Translations under genes and position numbers: made by a program | From: Glo-17 sp964549735 | GTDB lineage: Bacteria; Krumholzibacteriota; Krumholzibacteriia; LZORAL124-64-63 | DNA length: 37,594 bases | Assembly: GCA_964549735.1 (NCBI GenBank) | Contig: CAZJWO010000021.1 | Span: forward strand, 1 to 37,594 | Direction: 5' to 3' | Notes under the pieces: model-generated | The model's input: the letters and a program-made list of their open reading frames with translations, nothing else | What the model was told of the DNA's origin: nothing | Database searches by the model: none | In this document: positions 23,434 to 32,327 of the stretch, one piece after another | How the letters are laid out: the number at the start of each line of letters is the position of its first letter | Numbering within the stretch: the first letter of the stretch is position 1

Positions 23434-24570
23434 ATGCGCGTAGCGATCTTCGCCGAGACGTTCCTGCCGAAATGGGACGGCGTCGCCCACACGACGTGTC
23501 GCTTGCTGGAGCATCTCGCCGCGCGCGGCGTCGAGACGCTGATGTTCGCCCCCGAAGGCGCGCCCGCGATGTATGCCGCGACGCCGATCATCGGTCTGCC
23601 TTGGTTCGCCGTGCCGTTCTATCCGGAGCTGCGGTTGGCGCAACCGCGCGCCGGCATCGGCCAGGAGCTCGCCGCCTTCCAGCCGGATCTCGTCCACCTC
23701 ATCAATCCGGCCCTCATGGGGCTGGCGGGCCTGAAACGCGCACGCGCGCTGGATGTGCCCGTGGTGGCTTCCTACCACACGGACATCCCCGGCTACCTCG
23801 ACAAGTACAACCTCTCGTTGTTCAAAGACCTCGTCTGGAGCATCTTCCGTTGGATCCACAACCAGGCCGACCTCAATCTCTGCCCGACACCGTGGATCCA
23901 GCGGCAGCTCGCGGCGCAAGGTTTCGCGCGCATGGAGATCTGGGGGCGCGGCGTCGACTGCACGCTGTTCCGCCCCGATCGCCGCAGCGCGGGCTGGCGC
24001 GAACGTCTCACCGGCGGACATCCCCACGCGCCGCTGCTGATCTACGCCGGCCGCCTGGCGATCGAAAAGCGCGTCGATGTGCTGCGACCGGTGCTGGACC
24101 GCGTTCCCGGGGTGCGCCTGGCGATCCTCGGCGACGGCCCGGAACGGTCGCGGCTGGAAGCGTTCTTCGCCGGCTCCGGAACCGTCTTCACGGGCAAGCT
24201 GAGCGGCGAGGACCTCGCCGCCGCCTACGCCGCCGGCGACATCTTCGCGTTTCCGGGCGAGAACGAGACCTTCGGCAACGTCGTCCTCGAGGCGATGGCC
24301 AGCGGCCTGCCCTGCCTCGTCGCGGCGCACAGCGGCCTCCGCGATCGCGTCCGCGACGGCCGCGACGGATTCCTTTTCGAGGCAGGCGACAGCGCTCAGC
24401 TCGCGACGCTCGTGCGACGGTTGGTAGAGGACCGCTCGCTACGCGACGAACTGGGTCGCAACGCGCTCGCCTTCGCGCGCACGCAGACCTGGCAGGCCAA
24501 TCTGGACGGCTTGCTGCGCCACTACGAACGGGTCGCGGCCGCACGGCTTTCGCTGGCCGCGGCGGGCTGA
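23434..24570 (+). CDS. GT4-family glycosyltransferase (MgtA/SqdX-like)
   Basis: A 378-residue GT-B fold glycosyltransferase. The N-terminal domain starts MRVAIFAETFLPKWDGVA and carries HTDIPGYLDKYNL. The C-terminal domain has the nucleotide-sugar part with YAGRLAIEKRVDVL and the EX7E block ENETFGNVVLE. The form resembles glycolipid-making enzymes (mannosyl- or sulfoquinovosyl-diacylglycerol transferases); the exact sugar and acceptor are not readable. ATG follows GGAG about ten bases upstream. It is divergent from the YbhN-like remnant, a family that often accompanies such transferases. Confidence 0.88.
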   Translation: MRVAIFAETFLPKWDGVAHTTCRLLEHLAARGVETLMFAPEGAPAMYAATPIIGLPWFAVPFYPELRLAQPRAGIGQELAAFQPDLVHLINPALMGLAGLKRARALDVPVVASYHTDIPGYLDKYNLSLFKDLVWSIFRWIHNQADLNLCPTPWIQRQLAAQGFARMEIWGRGVDCTLFRPDRRSAGWRERLTGGHPHAPLLIYAGRLAIEKRVDVLRPVLDRVPGVRLAILGDGPERSRLEAFFAGSGTVFTGKLSGEDLAAAYAAGDIFAFPGENETFGNVVLEAMASGLPCLVAAHSGLRDRVRDGRDGFLFEAGDSAQLATLVRRLVEDRSLRDELGRNALAFARTQTWQANLDGLLRHYERVAAARLSLAAAG

Positions 24571-24631
24571 AACGGCGGGCGAGCGCTGGCAGGCCGCCGG
24601 GCCGGGACCGCGAGGCGACGCCGATCCCGCT

Positions 24632-25438
24632 TCAAGAGCGCAGCGCCGCCAAACGCCGCATGAACGCCGCCACGCGTCCGGCCTCGAGCTCGCCGTCCCA
24701 GCGCCCGCCGACCTTGAACGCGGAGCCGACGATGACCGCGTCGGCGGCGGCATAGGCAGAGAGATTCTGCACCGTGACGCCGGAGCCCACGAGGACGGGC
24801 AGGCCGCAAGCGCCCTGGAGCGCGGCGAGGTCGTCCGGTGCGGTCTCTTGGCCCGTCGCCGCGCCGGTGATGACCACCGCGTCGGCGCCGCAGAACGCCG
24901 CCGCTCTGGCCGTCTCGAGCAGCGAGACATCCGCGGTGGCCGCATGGGCGGCATGCTTCTTCTTGATGTCGGCGAGCACGGCGACGTGCTCGGCGCCGAT
25001 CAATCGCCGGTAGCGCAGCAAGTCGCCCGCGCAGGCGTCGAGCCAGCCCTCGTCGGCGACGTGGCCGAAGACGAACCCTTCGACCCGCACGAACTCGAGA
25101 CCGGCCGCCAGGGCCACGGCGAGCGCCTCGCGGTTGGCGCCGGCCAGCACCTGCACGCCGACGGGACAGGCCACGCGTTGCCGGACCCTGCCGGCGAGCA
25201 CCGCCATCGCCGCCGTGATCTCCGGCCCGACGCCGCCGCGCAGGTACGGCACGTCGTGCATGTTCTCGAGCATCACGGCGTGCACCCCGGCCTCGGCGTA
25301 GATGCCGGCCTCGCCCAGCACGCGAGCCTCGATGTCCCGCAGCGACGCCGCGTGGCGCGGCGTGCCGGGCAACGCGGGCACGTGCAGCATCCCGATCACG
25401 GCAGGCTTTGACTTGGCGGACAGGAAGGACAGTGGCAT
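24632..25438 (-). CDS. BtpA/SgcQ-family TIM-barrel protein
   Basis: A 268-residue cytoplasmic protein of the BtpA family. Landmarks are VIGMLHVPALPGTP at the N-terminus, HAVMLENMHDVPY, CPVGVQVLAGANREALAVA, ADIKKKHAAHA, and GSGVTVQNL with VGSAFKVGG at the end, typical of a phosphate-binding TIM barrel. BtpA was named for photosystem I stability in cyanobacteria, and relatives in bacteria and archaea have unknown functions. Nothing here suggests phototrophy, so a sugar- or cofactor-metabolic role is more likely. ATG at 25438 was chosen over one 42 bases upstream because GGGAGTG lies five bases away and the family starts here. Confidence 0.85.
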   Translation of the reverse strand: MPLSFLSAKSKPAVIGMLHVPALPGTPRHAASLRDIEARVLGEAGIYAEAGVHAVMLENMHDVPYLRGGVGPEITAAMAVLAGRVRQRVACPVGVQVLAGANREALAVALAAGLEFVRVEGFVFGHVADEGWLDACAGDLLRYRRLIGAEHVAVLADIKKKHAAHAATADVSLLETARAAAFCGADAVVITGAATGQETAPDDLAALQGACGLPVLVGSGVTVQNLSAYAAADAVIVGSAFKVGGRWDGELEAGRVAAFMRRLAALRS

Positions 25439-25626
25439 GATGCACTCCCGCACCGTGGGCGTGGCGCGACCGGCCGGCATGCCGGCGCGACCGGCGCGAT
25501 TATGCCACGGCGCGCGCAGCGTGGCCAGATGCGGAATCGAGCGGGGCGCGGCCGCGCCGATCGGAACCCGCCATCCTGCCGTCGATCCGGCGCCGCCGCT
25601 TGCGGCCGCCTGCGAGGTCGGTGCCG

Positions 25627-26370
25627 ATGCGCTTGCGCGTGCTGAGCGACCTGCACCTCGAGTTCGCGGACTGGACGCCGCCGGCCGTCGCCGCCGACCT
25701 CGTCATCCTGGCCGGCGACATCCACGTCGGCGCCGCCGGCGTGAGCTGGGCGGCGACAGCGTTCGGCGAGCAGCCCGTCGTCTACGTGCCCGGCAACCAC
25801 GAGTACTACGGCGAGGCCTTCCCGCGCCACCTGCACGCGATGCGGCGTGCTGCGCGCGGCACCGGCGTCCACGTGCTGGATCGCGACGAGCTCGCGCTGC
25901 CGCGGCTGCGCGTCCTGGGCTGCACGCTCTGGACCGACTTCGCGCTCCTCGGCGATCGCTCCGCGGCCATGGCTCTGGCCGCCCAATCCATGTGGGATTA
26001 CCGGCAGATCGCGATCTCGCCGCGCCTGCGCGCGGCCCGGCCCACCGACTCCTGGCGCTGGCATCGCCGAGCGCGCGCGTGGCTGACCGAACGGTTGGCG
26101 GCGTCCGACCTGCCGACGATCGTGGTCTCGCACCATGCGCCCAGCCCGGGATCGGTCTCGCCACACCAGGAGGATCGCCCCTTTACGCCGGCCTACGCGT
26201 CGGATCTCGAGCATCTGCTCGCCGCCAGCCGGCCCGCCTGCTGGGTGCACGGCCATACGCACCGGGCGCGCGACGAGACGCTGGGCCGCACACGGATCAT
26301 CAGCAACCCGCGCGGCTACCCTGACCAGCACGACACCGGGTTCCGCGCCGATCTGGTCATCGACATCTGA
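25627..26370 (+). CDS. Calcineurin-like metallophosphoesterase
   Basis: A 247-residue single-domain phosphoesterase with the full set of metal ligands: D8/H10 in SDLHLE, D31 in GDIH, N57/H58 in GNHEYY, H169/H170 in VSHHAP, and H208/H210 in HGHTH. No signal peptide or membrane segment is present, so it is cytoplasmic. Substrate unknown (nucleotides, sugar phosphates or phosphodiesters are all possible). ATG at 25627 is preceded by GAGGTCGG; upstream GTG and TTG codons exist but would add a Pro/Arg-rich tail. It stands alone between the divergent BtpA-like gene and the rhodanese gene. Confidence 0.9.
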   Translation: MRLRVLSDLHLEFADWTPPAVAADLVILAGDIHVGAAGVSWAATAFGEQPVVYVPGNHEYYGEAFPRHLHAMRRAARGTGVHVLDRDELALPRLRVLGCTLWTDFALLGDRSAAMALAAQSMWDYRQIAISPRLRAARPTDSWRWHRRARAWLTERLAASDLPTIVVSHHAPSPGSVSPHQEDRPFTPAYASDLEHLLAASRPACWVHGHTHRARDETLGRTRIISNPRGYPDQHDTGFRADLVIDI

Positions 26371-26450
26371 CGCGCGGGCGATTCGGCCGCGATCGGGAAC
26401 GCCGGCGCCACCGCGGTGTTCGTGATTGCCTGCGCGAGGAGGCGAGCGAG

Positions 26451-27416
26451 ATGGAAGGCCCCGATTCCGGCGGCTGCCGCCGCTGCATCGTCACCATCAC
26501 CCTGGCCTGGTGCCTGGCGGGCGGCGGCGGCGACGCGGCGCTCGCCACCGACGCGCCGCTCGTCGATGCCGCGACGGCGGCATCGCTGGTGGTCGACGGC
26601 GGCGACGTCGTGCTGCTCGACGCGCGGCGACCGGAGGATGTCGCGTCGATCCGCGTGCGGGGATCCCGCTACGCGGAGTACGGCGACTGGCTGCGCAGGA
26701 ATCGCCGCGACCGCGCGGCCGACGACTTCGCCATCCGCTGGCGGGACGACCTCGCCGAACTCGGCATCGGCCCCCGGACGACCGTGCTCATCTACGGCGG
26801 AAACGGCAGCTACAACGCGCCGGCGACCGTCTGGTACGCGCTGCAGGGCATCGGCGTGGCCGCGGCGTCGGTCGTGCAGGGAGGGTTCGAAGCGCTCGCC
26901 GCCGCGTTGCCGGGCGCGTGGCTCGACTGGACGCCGGCGTCGCAGGGGCCGGCCGCTCCCGCTACGGCTCGCCCGGAGGTCGCAGCGCCGATCGCCGCCG
27001 CGGTTCATTGCTCGTACGCGGACAAGGCGGACGTCCTGGCCGCCATGGCCGCGGCCGGCACCCGCCTGCTGGACGCCCGTACAGCGGCGGAATTCCTCGG
27101 CGAGAACGACACCCGCAATCCGCGGCCCGGTCATATCCCAGGGGCGCTCAACGTCCCGCACGGCGCGCTGCGCACGGAAACGGGTCTGGTCAAGCCCCAG
27201 CTGGAGATCCGCGACCTGCTGGCCGCGCACGGCATCGCGGCCGACACGCCGCTGGTGGTCTACTGCCAGGGAGGCGGAAGATCGGCCTTCCTGGCGCTGG
27301 CGCTGGCGCACGCCGGCTTTCGCGACGTCCGCAACTACTTCGGCAGCTTCGGCGAGTGGTCGCGGGATTCCGCCTGCCCGGTCGCGTCGCAGCCGACGCC
27401 GGTGCAGACCGACTAG
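26451..27416 (+). CDS. Secreted double-rhodanese sulfurtransferase
   Basis: A 321-residue protein with a signal peptide (about 12-32, cleavage near DAALA) and two rhodanese domains. The C-terminal one has the active-site loop YCQGGGRSAF with C272; in the N-terminal one the same place reads YGGNGSY, so its cysteine is replaced by Gly116 and it is inactive. This is the normal pattern of thiosulfate:cyanide sulfurtransferases, which move sulfane sulfur from thiosulfate to thiophilic acceptors; the exact acceptor is unknown. An Ala/Pro linker (163-182) joins the domains. GAGGAGG lies eight bases before the ATG. It converges with ctpA. Confidence 0.9.
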   Translation: MEGPDSGGCRRCIVTITLAWCLAGGGGDAALATDAPLVDAATAASLVVDGGDVVLLDARRPEDVASIRVRGSRYAEYGDWLRRNRRDRAADDFAIRWRDDLAELGIGPRTTVLIYGGNGSYNAPATVWYALQGIGVAAASVVQGGFEALAAALPGAWLDWTPASQGPAAPATARPEVAAPIAAAVHCSYADKADVLAAMAAAGTRLLDARTAAEFLGENDTRNPRPGHIPGALNVPHGALRTETGLVKPQLEIRDLLAAHGIAADTPLVVYCQGGGRSAFLALALAHAGFRDVRNYFGSFGEWSRDSACPVASQPTPVQTD

Positions 27417-27464
27417 CGCCGGGCCCCGAGACGCGCTGACTCGCCCCCGGGGCGGCCACCCGCG

Positions 27465-29195
27465 TCAATGGACCTTGACCGTCTCCCGTGCGGCGGCGGC
27501 CGTCGAGTCGGCCGCGGCCTTGGCCATGGCCTCCTCGTTCCAATCTGCGGCGATGGCGAAGAGCTCCGGCAACGTCTGCGCGCGCTTGAACAGGCCCAAG
27601 GCTTCGTGCAGCTGCGTATCCTTCTCGATCGCCACCTCGTAGGCGACCTGGGCGCCGTAGGCCCGACGCATGATTTCGCGACGCACGCCCCACCCGAGGA
27701 AGTCGCGGTTGGCGGCCAGCAGGGAATCGCTCAGCGCCAGCTGGAAGTAGCCGAGGTACTCGGCGATCCGCTCGCGCTCGGCCAGATGGGCGGCGAACTC
27801 CCGCAGCACGGCGTCGTCGGGCCGCCAATCGCGCGGCAGCTCGGGGTGGTTGTTGGCGTAATCGATCGCGAAGCTGAAGAGCGCCCCGTCCCGTTCGACC
27901 GACACCTCGAAATCGTTGAGGTAGCTCTGCTCGATCTCGATGTCCGGCGTGACGCCGCCGCCGCCGTAGACGACGCGGCCGGCGGCCGTGCGGTACGGCT
28001 TCTTCTGGAACCGCGGGACCTCCTGCTGCGCCGGCGCCGGCTGCAGCTCGTGCGGCGGTTCGTCGGCCTCGGCGTCCGGCTCGCTGAGGTGGTGCCCTTC
28101 GTTGGGCTGATCGCGGTGCAGGCTGCGCCCCGACGGCGTGTAATAGCGCGCCGTCGTCAGCTTGAGGGCCTCCTCCTCGTTCAACCGGAAGACCGTCTGC
28201 ACCGAACCCTTGCCGAACGTGGTCTTGCCGACGACCAGCGCGGCGTCGTGATCCTGCAGCGCGGCCGCCACGATCTCGCTCCCCGACGCGGAGCTGCCGT
28301 TGACCATCACGATCATCGGCACGCTGGCGTACGGACGGCCTTGCCGCTCGGCGTAGAAGCTCATGCTGTTGGCCGGCAGGCGCCCCTTCGTGTAGACCAG
28401 CAGCGTGCCGCGCTCGAGGAAGAGTTCGCTCACCCGCTTGGCGGCCTCGAGCAGCCCGCCGGGATTGGTGCGCAGGTCGAGGATCAGGCCGCGCATGTCC
28501 TGCCGCGTCAACTCGTCGAGCTTCTGCCGCAGCTCCTCGTCGGTCGTGCGCGAGAAGTTCTGGATCCGGATGTAGCCGATGTCGCCGATCATGAACGCGT
28601 AGGTCACGCTGTCGACCTTGATGATGTCGCGCGTGATGGTCAGGGGGATCGGCGCCGCCGTTCCCGGGCGGCGCAGCGTGATGTTGACCTTGGTCCCCTT
28701 CGGACCGCGCAGCCGCCGGACCGCTTCCTGGCTCGAGAAGTCGTACGTGTTCTCGCCCTCGATCTCGATGATCTGATCGCCGCCCTGGATGCCCATGTAG
28801 TAGGCGGGCGTGCCCTCGATGGGGGAGATCACCGTGGGGTAGTGGTCGCGCGGTTGGATCGTGATGCCCAGGCCGCCGAACTCGCCCTCGGTGGACATCA
28901 TGAGGTCCTCGTAATTGCTCGGCGGCAGGAAGACGGAATGCTCATCGAGCTGCTTGAGCATGCCGCCGATCGCGGCCTCGGCGATCTTGCGCGGATCCAT
29001 CTCGTCGACATAGTTCAGCATGACGCGGTCGAAGACGTCCATCATCAGGCCCGCCGCCTCGAGCTGCTTCTCGCGCCGTACGCGGGGGTCGCTCTCGGCA
29101 GGCGACAGCGCGCCTGCCGCTACCCAGAGGCCGACCGCGCCCAGGACCACCGCCAGCACCAGGCTGGCGATCAGGTGGCGGGGAAATCGCTTCAT
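27465..29195 (-). CDS. C-terminal processing peptidase (S41)
   Basis: A periplasmic Ser/Lys peptidase that trims or degrades envelope proteins, recognising C-termini by its PDZ domain. In the 576-residue protein TM/signal anchor lies at about 9-30, the PDZ domain at about 105-190, and the catalytic pair is S304 (in NGSSASGSEIV) and K329 (in TTFGKGSVQ), 25 apart as in E. coli Tsp. An acidic, proline-rich insert at about 370-400 and a helical C-terminal domain of about 150 residues make it longer than minimal CtpA. Start chosen at the second ATG (29195), because GAGG lies nine bases ahead, but abuts the first ATG (29204). It follows tmk in the same direction. Confidence 0.93.
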   Translation of the reverse strand: MKRFPRHLIASLVLAVVLGAVGLWVAAGALSPAESDPRVRREKQLEAAGLMMDVFDRVMLNYVDEMDPRKIAEAAIGGMLKQLDEHSVFLPPSNYEDLMMSTEGEFGGLGITIQPRDHYPTVISPIEGTPAYYMGIQGGDQIIEIEGENTYDFSSQEAVRRLRGPKGTKVNITLRRPGTAAPIPLTITRDIIKVDSVTYAFMIGDIGYIRIQNFSRTTDEELRQKLDELTRQDMRGLILDLRTNPGGLLEAAKRVSELFLERGTLLVYTKGRLPANSMSFYAERQGRPYASVPMIVMVNGSSASGSEIVAAALQDHDAALVVGKTTFGKGSVQTVFRLNEEEALKLTTARYYTPSGRSLHRDQPNEGHHLSEPDAEADEPPHELQPAPAQQEVPRFQKKPYRTAAGRVVYGGGGVTPDIEIEQSYLNDFEVSVERDGALFSFAIDYANNHPELPRDWRPDDAVLREFAAHLAERERIAEYLGYFQLALSDSLLAANRDFLGWGVRREIMRRAYGAQVAYEVAIEKDTQLHEALGLFKRAQTLPELFAIAADWNEEAMAKAAADSTAAAARETVKVH

Positions 29196-29256
29196 GCCAG
29201 TCATCCTCGCGTTGCAGAGCGCCCGTCGCGGGGACCTCCGGGTCCGCCGCCAGGGC

Positions 29257-29922
29257 TCAGAGAAACTTAAGCAAACCGTGTTCCAGCCGCTTGAGCTGTT
29301 CGACGGCCGCCTGGAAGACCGCCCCGGGCGGCTGCGCCGCGTCGAGCACGACCACGCGCGGCTGCCCGCTGGCGGCCAGGGCGAGATAACCCTCGTAGAC
29401 GCGTTCGTGGAACACGAGCGCCTCGCGGTCGAGACGGTCGGTCCGCCGCTGCGCCAGCCGCGCGCGCCCCGCCGCCGGCGGCAGCAGGCAGAGGAACGTC
29501 AGATCGGGCTCGAGCCCGCCGGTCGCGAACTGGTTCAAGCGCTCGACGACCTTGTCGCCCAGGCCGCGCCCATAGCCCTGGTAGGCCACCGAGGCGTCGG
29601 CGAAGCGGTCGCAGAGCACGAGCAGTCCCGCCTCCAGCGCGGGCACCAGCTTCTCGCGCACGAGCTGGGCGCGGCTGGCCTCCATCAGGAGCAGTTCGGT
29701 CTCGGCGCACATGCCCTGCGAGGCGGGGTCCAGCAGGATCGCGCGCACGCGTTCGCCGATGTCGGTGCCCCCCGGTTCGCGCAGGACCAGCGCGTCGCAG
29801 CCGCGATCGCGCAGGTACGCGGCCAGAGCCTCGATGAGCGTCGTCTTGCCGCTGCCTTCCGGGCCCTCGAACGTGACCAGCAGGCCCCGGTGCGGGGCTT
29901 CGCTGCGACCGACTGGATTCAC
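29257..29922 (-). CDS. tmk: Thymidylate kinase
   Basis: Phosphorylates dTMP to dTDP for DNA synthesis. The 221-residue protein has the P-loop GPEGSGKT (20-27), the dTMP-binding LREPGGT, the catalytic DRF motif (LCDRFADASVAYQGYGRG) and the LID region with RTDRLD. Its start is GTG (29920-29922), sharing GTGA with the stop of the CDP-alcohol phosphatidyltransferase gene, with GAGGAGCG ahead. An upstream frame exists only because of the overlapping gene. Length is normal. It sits in a run with nadE, rsmI and the phosphatidyltransferase. Confidence 0.96.
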   Translation of the reverse strand: MNPVGRSEAPHRGLLVTFEGPEGSGKTTLIEALAAYLRDRGCDALVLREPGGTDIGERVRAILLDPASQGMCAETELLLMEASRAQLVREKLVPALEAGLLVLCDRFADASVAYQGYGRGLGDKVVERLNQFATGGLEPDLTFLCLLPPAAGRARLAQRRTDRLDREALVFHERVYEGYLALAASGQPRVVVLDAAQPPGAVFQAAVEQLKRLEHGLLKFL

Positions 29923-30671
29923 GGACGCTCCTCGGATTCGCCGCTCGGCGCGCTGTCGCCGGACGCGTCGGCCCTGCCGGGATCGTACGCGGAATCGCCC
30001 CGCGAGGATGCGCCGCCGGCGTCGGGATTCTCCGCGCCGGCCGACCTCGCGCCGCGCCGCAGGCGGTCCACCGGGCCGGGGCCGGGCAGCTTGTTCGCCA
30101 CGTGCACGATGCGTTGCAGCGTAGTCACCATGGTCAGGATGGCCAGCACGCCGAGCATGAGATAGAGCACGTGGCGGCCCAGCAGACCGCCGACGCCCAG
30201 CAGCAGCACGCGCTCGGTGCGCTGCAGGATACCCACCCGGCAGGTCTCGCCGACTCCCTCGGCCCGCGCCCGCACGTAGCTGGTCGCCAGGGAGCCGAAC
30301 ATCGTCACGAGCACCAGGATCACCGCGCGTTGCCAGTTGTCCGGCTGCTTCTCCATCCACCAGATCGCCACGCCGATCAGGTAGGCCGCCTCGCCGAACC
30401 GGTCCAGGACCGAATCGAGGAACGCGCCGCGGCGCGAGACGGTGCCCTGCACGCGGGCCAGCCCGCCGTCCAGCATGTCGAAGGCCGATCCGAGCAGGAA
30501 GACGACCGTGCCCCAGAAGAGGCGGCCCTCGGCCACCAGCCAGGCGCCGAGCAGGCAGATCGCCAGCCCGATGAGCGTGATCGCCAGCGGGCTGAATCCC
30601 CACCGGTCCAGAGTCAGGATCAGCGGGCGCAGCTGCGCGCGCGCCTTGTCTTTCCAGCCTGTCTGTTCCAT
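29919..30671 (-). CDS. CDP-alcohol phosphatidyltransferase (PgsA/PIP-synthase-like)
   Basis: A membrane enzyme that swaps CMP of CDP-diacylglycerol for an alcohol phosphate, making phospholipid head groups. The signature D-x2-DG-x2-AR-x8-G-x3-D-x3-D is complete, with D65, D68, D86 and D90. The GAFLDSVLDRFGE part resembles phosphatidylinositol-phosphate synthases rather than glycerophosphate enzymes, but the head group cannot be fixed by eye. Six helices follow, then a charged, disordered C-terminal tail of about 50 residues (from about 200) rich in Gly, Asp, Ser and Glu. The 250-residue protein starts with an ATG sharing one base with the rsmI stop (TGATG) and ends in GTGA overlap with tmk. 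Confidence 0.9.
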   Translation of the reverse strand: MEQTGWKDKARAQLRPLILTLDRWGFSPLAITLIGLAICLLGAWLVAEGRLFWGTVVFLLGSAFDMLDGGLARVQGTVSRRGAFLDSVLDRFGEAAYLIGVAIWWMEKQPDNWQRAVILVLVTMFGSLATSYVRARAEGVGETCRVGILQRTERVLLLGVGGLLGRHVLYLMLGVLAILTMVTTLQRIVHVANKLPGPGPVDRLRRGARSAGAENPDAGGASSRGDSAYDPGRADASGDSAPSGESEERP

Positions 30672-31411
30672 CACGGCTCTCCTGTTCCGTTCTCGCCAGG
30701 GTTTGGACCGCGCATCAGCAAGACGAGTTCCCCGCGCAGACGTTCCCCGGTCATGCGTGCGAGGAGCGCCGGCGCCGGCCCGCGCAGGGTCTCCTCGTGC
30801 ACCTTGGTGATCTCCCGGCAGATCGCCAGCTCCCGCGCCGGCTCGAGCTCGGCCAGCATCTCGAGGGTCGACCGGATCCGGTGCACGCTTTCCAGCAAGA
30901 TGACCGTGCACGCGAGGTCCAGCAAGTCCCGCAGCCAGCGGGCCCGTGCGCCCTTGCGGCGGGGCGGATAGCCCGCGAAGACGAAGCGATCGGGCTCGAA
31001 GCCCGCCAGCACCAGCGCGGCCAGCGTGCTCGAGGGCCCCGGCGCGACGCTCCACGGCAGCTGCGCGTCGCGCAGGGCCCGCACCAGGGTGAACCCGGGA
31101 TCCGATATGCACGGCATGCCGGCATCCGTGACGACCGCCACCTTCTGTCCCGCCCGCAACCGCGCGAGGATCTCCGGCACCGCGCGGTCCTTGTTGTGGT
31201 CGTGGTACGCGGCCAGCGGCCGCGAGATTCCGAAATGCGCCAGCAGCTTGCGGGTCTGGCGCGTATCCTCGGCGTAGATCACGTCGCACGCGTCCAGGAC
31301 GGCCAGCGCCCGCAGCGTGATGTCGCCCAGGTTGCCGATGGGCGTGGCGACCAGCCAGCAGCTCCCCGCCGCCGGCGAGATTTCGGGCAAGCGGACCGTG
31401 CGCTCGTCCAT
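30671..31411 (-). CDS. rsmI: 16S rRNA (cytidine1402-2'-O)-methyltransferase
   Basis: Methylates the ribose of C1402 in 16S rRNA in the ribosomal P site, using SAM. The 246-residue protein has the family blocks LVATPIGNLGDITLRA, YAEDTRQTRKLL, VTDAGMPCISDPGF and the SAM-domain segment SVAPGPSSTLAALVLAG, ending with the ICREITKVHEE motif. ATG at 31411 was chosen since it is four bases past the nadE stop and has AGGA eight bases upstream. A frame start 57 bases earlier lies inside nadE and adds non-family sequence. Part of the nadE-rsmI-phosphatidyltransferase-tmk run. Confidence 0.96.
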   Translation of the reverse strand: MDERTVRLPEISPAAGSCWLVATPIGNLGDITLRALAVLDACDVIYAEDTRQTRKLLAHFGISRPLAAYHDHNKDRAVPEILARLRAGQKVAVVTDAGMPCISDPGFTLVRALRDAQLPWSVAPGPSSTLAALVLAGFEPDRFVFAGYPPRRKGARARWLRDLLDLACTVILLESVHRIRSTLEMLAELEPARELAICREITKVHEETLRGPAPALLARMTGERLRGELVLLMRGPNPGENGTGEP

Positions 31412-31415
31412 CGGT

Positions 31416-32234
31416 TCAGATCCTGTCCGGGTGCGGCCGACCGAAGTCGCAAACCGGAGCCGGCACACGCTTGAAGGCCTGCGCGCGCAGGCGCGCCAAC
31501 ACGCGGTCGATCAGAGCCGGCGCCAGGCCCAGCGCGGCGAGCTGCCGGGGCTGCAAGCCCTCGTCCACATGATGTTGCAGCAGCCGGTCCGCCTCGGCGT
31601 ACGTGAATCCCAGCTCGTCTTCGTCGGCCTGGCCCGCCCAGAGGTCGGCGCTCGGCGCCTTGTCGAGCACCTCGCGCGGCAGACCGAGATGAGCGGCCAG
31701 CAGACGCACCTCCGCCTTGTAGAGCTGGCCCAGCGGGTTCAGACCGCACGCCGCGTCCCCGTGCAGCGTCGTGTAGCCGAGCAGCCACTCCGTGCGATTG
31801 CCGGTGCCCAGCACCAGCGCCCGGCGCGCCTGCGACGCGTCGAAGAGCAGGATCATGCGCACGCGCGCCATGACGTTGCCGCGGCGCACCGCATCGGCGC
31901 CTGGACAGGCCGCCAGGCAGGCCGCTACGATCGGCGTGATCGGGATCGTCTGCGGCACGAGGCCGAGCGACGCGGCCACCGACAGCGCGTCGGCCAGGCT
32001 GCGCGGATCGCTCGCCTCGTGCGGCAGGCAGACCGCGTGCACTCTGGACGCCCCCAGGGCGCGCACGGCCAGGCCGGCGGCGACCGCGGAGTCGATGCCG
32101 CCGGAAAGGCCCACGACGACGCCGTCGCGGCCCGCGCCGGCGACGGTCTCGGCGATGAATCCGGCGCAGCGAGCCGCCGCGAACGCGGGGTCTTGGGCCC
32201 ACGCCGGCCGCTGCGGCGCGAGGTCTCCAGGCAT
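31416..32234 (-). CDS. nadE: NH3-dependent NAD synthetase
   Basis: Makes NAD from nicotinate adenine dinucleotide using ammonia and ATP; no glutaminase domain is present. The 272-residue protein has the PP-loop SGGIDS (44-49), the LPHEASDP block, GTGNRTEWLLGYTTLHGDAACGLNPLG and the APSADLW motif near the C-terminus. ATG is preceded by AAAGGACG. Upstream, 93 bases separate it from trkH and hold a 23-base inverted repeat, the only clear break within this minus-strand run. It is followed four bases later by rsmI. Confidence 0.95.
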   Translation of the reverse strand: MPGDLAPQRPAWAQDPAFAAARCAGFIAETVAGAGRDGVVVGLSGGIDSAVAAGLAVRALGASRVHAVCLPHEASDPRSLADALSVAASLGLVPQTIPITPIVAACLAACPGADAVRRGNVMARVRMILLFDASQARRALVLGTGNRTEWLLGYTTLHGDAACGLNPLGQLYKAEVRLLAAHLGLPREVLDKAPSADLWAGQADEDELGFTYAEADRLLQHHVDEGLQPRQLAALGLAPALIDRVLARLRAQAFKRVPAPVCDFGRPHPDRI

Positions 32235-32258
32235 GGCTGCGTCCTTTGGCTGCGAGGT

Positions 32259-32281
32259 CCGTATCTGGCGCCAAGATACGG
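32259..32281. promoter_or_regulatory. Inverted repeat ahead of nadE
   Basis: CCGTATCT and AGATACGG are perfect 8-base arms separated by seven bases (GGCGCCA). It lies 25-47 bases upstream of the nadE ATG, between trkH and nadE. It could be an operator or an mRNA hairpin in the nadE leader; there is no following T-run, so a terminator is less likely. Confidence 0.45.
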
Positions 32282-32327
32282 TCCGGCGCCCGAAAAGTCC
32301 CGCTCCATCTGCGCGCCAGGCGGTGGC

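Noticed and set aside
25473..25486. A 14-base palindrome GCCGGCATGCCGGC between the BtpA-like and phosphoesterase genes
   Set aside because: Made mostly of GCCGGC, which is common by chance at this GC content; no promoter boxes line up with it.
27417..27464. Possible bidirectional terminator between the rhodanese and ctpA genes
   Set aside because: GCCCCG and CGGGGC can pair, but over a 19-base loop and with no T-run, so the case is weak.
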